DNA of 64,000 bases, from assembly GCA_000469685.2 (NCBI GenBank), contig LS997566.1, forward strand, positions 29,817,496-29,881,495, in the 5' to 3' direction. A program made the position numbers and the translations under genes. The stretch comes from Haemonchus contortus (Eukaryota; Nematoda; Chromadorea; Rhabditida; Trichostrongylidae). Under the pieces are notes generated by a model, which did no database searches, was not told the origin of the DNA, and worked only from the letters and a program-made list of their open reading frames with translations. Of this stretch, positions 57,401-64,000 are shown piece by piece (the first letter of the stretch is position 1; each line of letters opens with the position of its first letter).

Positions 57401-59871
57401 CATCGTCGCCAGGCTGTTATGTGAAAGGCTGGAAGTTATCCACAGAATGGTAAATTGATGCTTTCAGTTCGTTCATTTCTGCAGGGAGAGCTGCATTCTG
57501 ATTACTATCCTTACACATTAGAGATGGGCAAAATGGAGATGTCGGGAAAACGTCTGCCGAATCGTTGTTAGCTCTTTCTTGCACTCTGTAGAAGCGAAAA
57601 CGAGCTAAGGCCTGTTTGGAACATTCCTCTCGATGTCTTCAAAAAGTATAATCATGATGATGCTTGTTTTGAACAGCGATTCATCTAGTAACATTCTTTT
57701 TGAATAGCACGTTTCGAGCACTTGTTTTGAATCATTGTTTTCAACTCATCAAACGGAATTCCATACAAGCGCTCCAGTTCCAATTCCAATTCCATCAACG
57801 GGTGCTAAGCATTCACAACGCTCTTTCCAGCCTCACTAATAGAAAGAGAATAGAAAAATTTTTTGCAGGATAGGCGGTTTCATTCTGAATCCGATTTGAG
57901 TTGTTCTGAATGACGTGATCAGCGCCAAGAAGTAGGCAGAGGAAGGTGGGAACGATCATTTCCCAAATCCTCAGCTGCGCTTAAAACTAGCTCATAGCAA
58001 GACAGGCAAAGCCCACTGCTTCAAAAAATGTGGCCCTATACTGATGTTTTTGGGAGACAGAGTTTCCAAGTGCTCAGGATATATCAAGGCCGTGAAGTTT
58101 CCTGATTAAGCCTAGTAGTGGGTGCCACTATGACTGGTGCATGGAACATTGCCACCCAATTTTGGGAGCCTCAATACTTTATTGTTTTTATCAACTGTTT
58201 TTTACCAATCACCTGAATTCAGTAACCCAGTAAAAGAAGTTTCTCCTAAGACAGTGCCACCCCCCGGTGGGTGCCAGTCGCGCGCGAAGATAGGGGAGCG
58301 TGGTCCTATGGGCGCGTCACGTCGATGTCCGCATTTTCGTCGAAGGGTTAATCTTTGTAATAGATTGAATGCTCGCCTATATTGTGAGCTTATGGGACAC
58401 TAGAACTTATCTTATTCTTACCTATGTGAATCTAACTAGTTTCTCATTCCCGCTTAATCACACAATTTCCTTAACCATAGCATCTGCCTTCAGCATAAGT
58501 TCACATATTTTGAGCTTAATCTTCGAACTCATAATATGCCGTGGCATTGAGCACAAACAAATATTCGCGCTTTCTGCGCCACAAGCTTCCTGTAGATTAC
58601 TGTAAAACTTCCTACATGGGTTCCCTCCGATTGGGGCAACCTCTAAAGGTTGAAATCTAAGACGACAACTATCATACAATGGATTATTTTGAAAGAAAGT
58701 CAGCAGTTGCCCTATAGATAAATAACTATGTATGCATTCAAAGTGATCAACGTCGATTTTATCCTCATCGCGCTCTGCATAGTTGGTTAATCGTTAGGAA
58801 TCACTTGAAGAGTTCTGAGGTTGAAGGCACAGTTAACGATAAAAATGGTTTTTGAGATTCCTTCCTGGGATCAACCTGTGGCCAGCATGGTTAGCACAAG
58901 GGACGCTGTCCGACCAAAAAACGTCTGAGGTGGGGCGTAATGAGGTCTACTGGACCTTCTTAGCCGAGGCGGACCATCTCTTGGGCATTCCATAAGTTTT
59001 AGAGGTTGTACTATCGCAACGGAACCCACACTTTGCACGAAGGCAGCGTATTAAAGCCAGTCATATCCAATGGCGCGCACATTGGAACATTTCGTCCAAA
59101 CCCCTCCCCCCCCCCTCCCCCCCAGCAGCTTACGTAGTCACATATTGGTCCGTCCTCTAATTTTACTTCTTTTTTTGGAATCTTATACCCCTAATTCCAC
59201 TACTTTTTTTAAAATCTTATATTTCTTTGAATAAGCATAGTCCCATATTTTCCACTTATGCTCTATTCTGGACTCATCACTTCCATGATACGTCCAAAAC
59301 TAGATCTCTCGAAGTTATCGTGAATTGTACCTTCAAGGCTACCTTATGAAAGTGTTAGGTATAGCTAATTGCTAGGATTACAATCAATTTTCTCTCGGCA
59401 TAATCTAACAGTGATCTTGCAGAGTCAATTTGGCTATTCGGCGCATTGGGTTACAGCAGAAGTACATCTACGAGAGCCATCGAGGCGATACGGTGAGCAT
59501 TTTGAAAGTATAGTTTATAGAGCTCATGACCTCTCGGGTGGTGAAACCATAGCATCTTATTTTTCAGTAGGTTCTAGTCTGTCAATGAATACTCGCATTA
59601 TATACTGGAGGTACCTTGTAAGGGCCTTTGGGTAATTCCATGCCACTGTTACACTTACCAGAGTACTTACAGATCATACATACCTCCTCCGAAGCATTAC
59701 ATCCTACCAATAAGAGTTGTGTGGGTATAGATACTCCCAGTGTTCTAATAAAAAATTTTTCTAGACAAAAAGGTACGGTCATTCTCTCCACCACCCGGCT
59801 ATGACACCGATCCAGGTTGTTCCACCTGGAGATCGTCGACCGCACAGTTCGTCGATGAAGCCAGTGTCTAG
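45444..59871 (+). CDS. DSL-family Notch ligand (LAG-2/APX-1-like), transmembrane
   Basis: Thirteen-exon model: 45444-45509, 46141-46222, 46825-46994, 49648-49761, 49841-49941, 49999-50136, 54427-54555, 54655-54781, 54903-54947, 57043-57133, 57313-57449, 59423-59492, 59765-59871. All phases agree and the product is 458 residues. Exon 1 is a signal peptide ([10 protein letters not shown]). Residues 48-158 form the N-terminal region ([13 protein letters not shown]). The DSL domain is 159-203 ([10 protein letters not shown], then ESGWGGPLC) with six Cys but a divergent middle (NGGSFKC where GHYxC is usual). EGF repeats lie at about 208-234, 237-265 and 272-306. One membrane span is at about 366-388, then a tail ending FVDEASV. 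DSL proteins signal to Notch/GLP-1/LIN-12 on neighbouring cells. The 45-nt ninth exon is optional. An alternative end is the in-frame TGA at 57456-57458. Confidence 0.88.
46995..49647 (+). other. Large DSL intron (third)
   Basis: About 2.65 kb with no convincing exon. It contains a poly-G run (48246-48264), a poly-C run (about 49154-49168) and several random open frames. A tRNA-like GATTCGATCC box (about 49325-49345, minus) may mark a SINE. Confidence 0.5.
50354..50604. mobile_element. MITE family A, copy 1
   Basis: About 250 bp in a DSL intron with inverse ends GCAGTAGGAACG and CGTTCCTACTGC, and internal CGCGGCGCGGCGTCCC. Copies at 55286-55516 and 56557-56802 have the same orientation. It is non-autonomous; the class is unknown. 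Confidence 0.75.
51085..54330 (-). mobile_element. 5'-truncated, decayed CR1-like LINE in a DSL intron
   Basis: Inserted antisense to the host gene. Frames 54121-53567 and 53536-52985 plus 52802-52037 give in order: endonuclease parts ([36 protein letters not shown]), RT parts ([38 protein letters not shown]) and a C-terminal [11 protein letters not shown] and YRRLFNDVV. Stops and shifts separate the frames. An (AAAT)n run at 51085-51111 is likely its 3' tail. The N-terminal half of the endonuclease is missing. CR1/Jockey-type assignment is by motif style. Confidence 0.75.
55066..55875. mobile_element. TIR element family B, copy 1, with nested family A MITE
   Basis: Left end AAAGGTACAGTTCGCGATAAAA is inverse-related to the right end CTATAGTGAACTGTGTTTTT. 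A family A MITE sits inside at 55286-55516. A second family B copy is at 58818-59337. No transposase frame was seen. Confidence 0.6.
55286..55516. mobile_element. MITE family A, copy 2
   Basis: Ends GCAGTAGGAACG and GCTGCTACTGC, shorter and more diverged than copy 1, in the same orientation, nested in a family B element. Confidence 0.7.
56557..56802. mobile_element. MITE family A, copy 3
   Basis: Ends GCGTTAGGAACG and CGTTCCTAACGC: the terminal sequence differs from copy 1 (TTAGG against GTAGG) but the two ends of this copy still match each other. Confidence 0.75.
57450..58817 (+). other. DSL intron after the membrane exon
   Basis: AT-rich and without a clear exon. An alternative short exon is possible at 57485-57570 (acceptor ctgcag, [15 protein letters not shown], stop), but the intron before it would be only 35 bp. 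Confidence 0.4.
58818..59337. mobile_element. TIR element family B, copy 2
   Basis: Ends TTGAAGGCACAGTTAACGATAA and TTATCGTGAATTGTACCTTCAA are inverse with few mismatches. It lies in the last-but-one DSL intron, just upstream of exon 12. It includes a poly-C stretch near 59106. Confidence 0.7.
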
Positions 59872-60156
59872 TCAGCACTTCTGCCTCTTCAATGAAAACG
59901 GGATTTCTTCGGATATGTGCAACAAGTACCTTAAAAATCTAATTGCTTTCTATCTACCTTACCCTTTTGCGTGTTTTATCAATCCAAATAACCATTGTTA
60001 TGAGACAACGCAATTTTCAACATTTTGTGAACATGTGATAATTATCGGCAATAGCGAAAAGACACTATATTTGTACAGTATCAAGTGCAGTGTTTTCATT
60101 ATCTTCTTCATATGCCTTGACGATTGTACAGAGCATTTATTTTTGTGTTTTCATTC

Positions 60157-60163
60157 AATAAAT
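60157..60163 (+). terminator. Polyadenylation signal of the DSL gene
   Basis: CAATAAATT lies about 290 bp after the stop at 59871, followed by T/G-rich DNA, a fitting nematode cleavage context. Confidence 0.5.
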
Positions 60164-60189
60164 TTATTTGTTTGTGGGTGTGAGCACAA

Positions 60190-60660
60190 GTAGACAATGT
60201 ACCGAATTAACTCGTCTCATCGGAGCTAGAATCTGTTTTTGTTTTTGATTGTGAAGAGAAAGCAAAAGTATCAGAAAACGAAGCCCCATGATCGACATCT
60301 TCTGCGACCACTTCCTTTCATATGCGGCTTTATAAAGGGTCGTTGGAGATATTTTGGAATGCTATATGTAGAAGCTCAGCCAGTCCGGTGCATATTTAGT
60401 AATCGACCATAATCATAAATCCTTGAAACACGATGGGCCTTCATGATATGAGGGAAAACTCTTAAAAAAGAACCCCTCCCCTCCCCTTCCCCGCACCATG
60501 GAAAAAGTCTCTTAAAAATTGAAGGTATGCAGTTCTCGATGGAAATTTTTATTGAAGACAGAAGCAAAGCGGACGGTTAGAGAGCGGGTCCATAGGGATA
60601 CATGAGGGTACGGACAGCCTCCCCCAATAGTCCTTTGCGCCGCTGTCCACAACAAACAAC
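60190..60660. other. Intergenic stretch between DSL gene and mariner
   Basis: No gene recognised. Confidence 0.5.
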
Positions 60661-61924
60661 TATACGAGGGTTGCCTTTTATATTTTGAGATTTGGCAACA
60701 CTAGTGTAGCAATCTAGCAACTGACACCACTATCGTAAAGTTTGACTATTTTGAGGATACGTTGCGAAATTTGAGCGCGATTTGTGTTGTTTACACTAAG
60801 TTATAAGATTTTGTTTGGGCCAAGTTATGGGGTTGAATCGTGAGCATTTTCGCGCGATTATTTTCTACAACTTTCGACGTGGACTAACTCAACAGCAATG
60901 CATGGATGAACTTAGTTCAATTCTTGGTGATGAAGCTCCATCCAGAACCAGTGTTTGTCGATGGTCCAGTGAGCTCGCCCGAGGTCGTAGTTCACTCGAA
61001 GAGGAATTTCGTGGAGGTCGTCCAAAATCAGTTGTTGTTCCGGAAACCGTTGACACTGTGCACAAACGAATATTGCAAGACCGTTATGTGGCCTATCGTG
61101 AGATTGGGACAACCTTAGGCATTAGTGGGACCAGCATACATTCAATATTGCATGAACATTTGACTGTAAAAAAATTGTTTTTGAAAAATTTGTCAATCTC
61201 CCCAAAAAAGGACTCGTGTCGATTGGTCGAAGGAAATGCTCAAAAAATACGATCGCGGTGCTTCGAAACACGTCTATGACATCGAGACAGGTGATGGATC
61301 ATGGATTTATGCGTATGAGCCCGAAAGGAAGCAGCAGTCGACCGTATGGGTATTTCAAGTGAGCCAAATCCATCAAAAGCTGTCCGCGCACCAAGCACTT
61401 CCGAGCAATTGATCTCCTGTTTTTTCTGGAAAAACTGGACATGTCGCAACCGTACCACTAGAATAAGCAGAACAGTCAATTCTGAGTGGTATACCACCAT
61501 TTGTTTGCCAGTTGACTTCCAAAAAATCAGGAAAACCAACTGCTGAAGACGGATCACTCTTCACCACGACAATGCGAGCTCCCACACATCGGCTCAAACA
61601 ACTTCATTTTTGAGCACTCAAAACAACGATTTGACAGGGCATCAGCCATGTAGTCCCCGGGTGACTTCTTCTCATCCCGTACGTAAAAAATAAAATGAGA
61701 GGTCAACGTTTTTCGACACTTGAAGAAGCCGTTGATGCGTTCAGAATCCATGTTTTAGAGTTACCTCGATCAGAAAGGCAAAAGTGTTCGACGATTGGTT
61801 CGAGCTCATGCAAAAGTGTATAGATCTTGATGTGGAGAATTTTGAAAGGCAATAAAGCGATTTTCAGTAAATGATATTTGTTTCTATTCCCAAATCTCAA
61901 AATATAAAAGACAGCCTATGTATA
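60661..61924 (+). mobile_element. mariner-family transposon
   Basis: About 1.26 kb with terminal inverted repeats of about 33 bp (60663-60695 and 61890-61922, inner part TTTTATATTTTGAGATTTGG identical) and TA at both outer borders. The length and the transposase motifs fit mariner. A mariner called bandit is known from Ancylostoma; whether this is that family would need a comparison. Confidence 0.88.
60815..61857 (+). pseudogene. mariner transposase, frameshifted
   Basis: The opening frame (60815-61279) starts MGLNREHFRAIIFYNFRRG (ATG at 60830) and includes the helix-turn-helix segment with SRTSVCRW and RGGRPKSVV. The catalytic part continues in shifted frames: DIETGDGSWIYAYEPE (first Asp), HHDNASSHT (second Asp) and CSPGDFF (the region of the third Asp, normally SPDL.PCD), with stops between. 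Several shifts mean it cannot make a full transposase. Confidence 0.85.
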
Positions 61925-62590
61925 GGGCGACCCGAAAGCAGCCCCTCCCCCTCGCAGAAATTCAGCCGCAAGCCACATCAGCTCGAAGCTGCTGCGACTC
62001 AAGCAAGGGTCTCACAATGAGGTTCTCCTGATCTCGAGACGCCCCCAGCTAGGTAATTCATGAGATATTGATAGTACCTGACCACTCCGCTTTTCGTGCG
62101 AGACTATGGGAAGATCGTCGAAAATTTACAGGAAAGTCATATGTAGGGACTGCTTAGCAGTTCGTGCTCAGCAAATATTTTAATCGACTGCAATCAGCTG
62201 GAGTAGCGGTGGCGGAAGGGTAATAAAAGTCCTGAAATACGATGGCTCATGTTGAAAGATGACCTGGGAATCGAGCCCTGGACCATGAAAGTGCACCATC
62301 TGCCAATGGTCTATCTTTGCTTACTATATGCTCCGTGATGATTTCCCACGACAAAGAAAGTCAAAGATCGAGTAAAGAGTGACGTAGAATGAAGAAAAAA
62401 GAATAAAAAGTCGGTGTGGTTCAACTTCTTATGGCCGTCCTTTTGCCATCCCATCATAAAAATATTTCCAGTAGAACACCTTTTCTCATTATAGGAGCCT
62501 CACCTGATCGAAATTTTCAAGACGGGTTGCTTCCTCACTCGCTTCCTCACGATTCTTGAGGTCCACGGCCGCGGTTTACCAGAGGAGCGC
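61925..62590. other. Intergenic stretch upstream of P-loop gene
   Basis: Apart from the tRNA-like relic no gene was recognised. Confidence 0.45.
62262..62325 (-). other. tRNA-derived sequence (SINE-like)
   Basis: On the minus strand TGGCAGATGGTGCAC resembles an RNA polymerase III A box and GGCTCGATTCCC a B box, about 30 nt apart, with a CAT anticodon-like triplet between. No full cloverleaf could be drawn, so this is a relic at best. Confidence 0.3.
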
Positions 62591-62604
62591 GCGTCCATGG
62601 CAAC
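62591..62604 (+). promoter_or_regulatory. X-box-like (RFX/DAF-19) site
   Basis: GCGTCCATGGCAAC fits 12 of 14 positions of the nematode X-box consensus GTHNYYATRRNAAC, with a perfect right half. It lies 60 bp before the ATG at 62651. In C. elegans such sites at this distance drive genes for ciliary transport in sensory neurons. Confidence 0.6.
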
Positions 62605-62650
62605 GCGCTGTCTGTGAATGCGGCAATAATCGTTTCTCCCTGCTCCCACG

Positions 62651-64000
62651 ATGGACATATGGAGTTTGGCTAAAGAAAAGCTGCGCGAAAATGAAGAGCA
62701 ATCTCTGAAGTCGGGAGAGCGATCGGATGAGAAAAGTAGTAAGTTGAATATTAACGAGCCTTTTCCGATTTCCATTGATCTTGAACTACGTCTGCTGTCA
62801 GACTTTCATTACTGCTTTCTCATGCCTATCAAATAAATAGTCGAATCGTGGTTCATCTCTCCCGCTTCATACCCCCCCCCCCCCGCATTATCATGGTTTC
62901 GTTACAGTGTCACCGGCTCATAACATTCAGGTCTTTGAGATTTTCGTGTTCGCTATCATATCAAAACCTAGTGGTATTTGCAACCGACTGGCTAGCAGCT
63001 TAGGCCTAAGAGATATGGGACGAAGTTTCTGGCGTTGACCAGTCCCATTCTTAGGATGCAATAACCTTTAATTCAAAATCTAAATGCTTAATTGTTCATG
63101 ATCCCAAACGAGTCTGTCACCATCTGAGTTGGTTGACGTTTGCGGGTATCGTTACAAGATTCAATCCCGAGACGATGCGCCTGAAAAGATTCCTTTTGCC
63201 ATTACATCTCTTCTATCACCGGATACCACAAGTTGGTTCAGAGCGCAATGATATTTCGAACAAATTTTTAAGTTGTCAATTTGTCTAAGTCAGATTTGTT
63301 GCTAACCCCTACCTATACATCTAACGTTATCGCTATTTTTTTTTGAAAAAGCCGCGTTCCGTTACCGCTGCACTAAATGCCACAATTGTGAAATGTTCCG
63401 ATTCCAAACAAGTACTACATTCGAGGGAGCGAACATTTTCATTTTTATATAATCTGATTTCTAGGGGACGTACATACTTGGGCGCTCTTAGACTCCACAA
63501 CGTGCGACCGACCGACGGGTTGCTGGCCACGCGTTGACGACAGGATCGCCGCCGGCGAGCGGTATCGATCGATGTCCAGCGTTGTCAACGCTTGACCAGC
63601 AACGTTGTCAGGGTCGCACGACGGTTGAAAAAACGCATGTGTCGAAGTCTGAAAGCGCATCTCCGAAAGTTTTCAGTATTTTCGAACTGATTGAATCTTG
63701 CACATGCACACTGACCAATCAATCATGAGTAACTGGCCACTGCTGGTTGAGGTTTGAGAGGTAACTGTTTCGATTCATGTTTGCTTCGTACATCAATCGA
63801 AACAGTTACCAGTTGAACGGCAATGAAACAAATCAAAACATTATATCGTTGTTTCAAAACGTCGAATCATTCAGGTCAAGGGCCACAGCAAAGAAGTTCA
63901 ACTCATATCCTAATCTGTGGGAATTCGCAATCGGTAAGCCTCATCCAACCCTATCCATTCCTAGTGCCAAGAAGGGCATTCTACATGCATCTTTTCCAGG
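62651..64000 (+). CDS. P-loop protein, 5' part; candidate dynein-2 light intermediate chain
   Basis: Exon 1 is 62651-62738 (MDIWSLAKEKLRENEEQ, donor A/gtaagt) and exon 2 is 63875-63933 (THILICGNSQS, donor gtaagc). A third exon starts at 64000 after cttttccag, in phase 0 with a G, which would complete a Walker A motif GNSQSGK. A short W..AK helix followed by IxxxGxxxxGK matches the start of dynein-2 light intermediate chain (DYNC2LI1, xbx-1 in C. elegans), which moves intraflagellar transport trains in cilia. The upstream X-box supports this. Only about 50 residues are visible, so the family call is inference. The intron (1136 bp) holds a poly-C run near 62874 and no clear exon. Confidence 0.6.

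Noticed and set aside
57450..57570. Alternative DSL 3' ends (TGA at 57456-57458, or a short exon starting at 57485)
   Set aside because: The first gives almost no tail; the second needs a 35-bp intron. The exons at 59423 and 59765 have better splice sites and give a tail, so they were preferred; alternatives remain possible.
59801..60193. 130-codon ORF after the last DSL exon
   Set aside because: Overlaps the DSL tail in another frame and is otherwise AT-rich 3' UTR with the AATAAA inside it.

Overview
The window looks like nuclear DNA of a parasitic strongylid (clade V) nematode, most likely a hookworm (Ancylostoma or Necator type). The evidence is CAP/SCP (Ancylostoma-secreted-protein, ASP) genes with many small exons and short introns, a nematode-style DSL Notch ligand, an RTE-clade LINE, a mariner, a Penelope-like fragment and many MITEs. 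Gene models below were built by eye from open frames, splice sites and matching intron phases; no search was run.

Region 1-41.1 kb is a secreted-effector amplicon. A cassette of about 7 kb carries a CAP gene, a small Cys-containing secreted ORF, a signal-peptide gene with 27-residue KR-bounded repeats, and spacer DNA. It occurs as unit 1 (+, 1-5053), unit 2 (-, 6826-13642), a part copy (+, 14007-18460), then units 3 and 4 (both -, about 28174-35224 and 35225-41087, a direct tandem offset by about 7.05 kb). Units 1 and 2 form one palindrome with its centre near 5.9 kb. Unit 2 and the next copy form a second palindrome with its centre near 13.8 kb. Only 14347-17307 carries a complete CAP gene; the others have lost exons or frame. 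The KR-repeat gene is intact only in unit 2. Between the two halves lie a decayed LINE, a third inverted repeat (19938-25780) with a full-length RTE (20766-24199) inserted in one arm, and a decayed gene of a second, more canonical CAP type (26892-27755).

Region 41.1-45.4 kb is repeat-dominated: dispersed repeats, foldback elements and GC-rich hairpins, with no gene recognised.

Region 45.4-60.2 kb is one 13-exon gene for a DSL-family (LAG-2/APX-1-like) Notch ligand. It has a signal peptide, a Cys-containing N-terminal region, a DSL domain, three EGF repeats, one membrane span and a tail of about 70 residues. Its introns hold a 5'-truncated CR1-like LINE and several MITEs.

Region 60.6-64.0 kb has a dead mariner and then the first two exons of a P-loop protein. 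An X-box-like (RFX/DAF-19) site 60 bp upstream and the N-terminal sequence suggest the ciliary dynein-2 light intermediate chain (xbx-1/DYNC2LI1).

The most unusual content is the alternating palindromic amplification of a secreted-protein cassette, including an apparently undescribed repeat-peptide precursor, whose copies are decaying independently through deletions and MITE, RTE and Penelope insertions.
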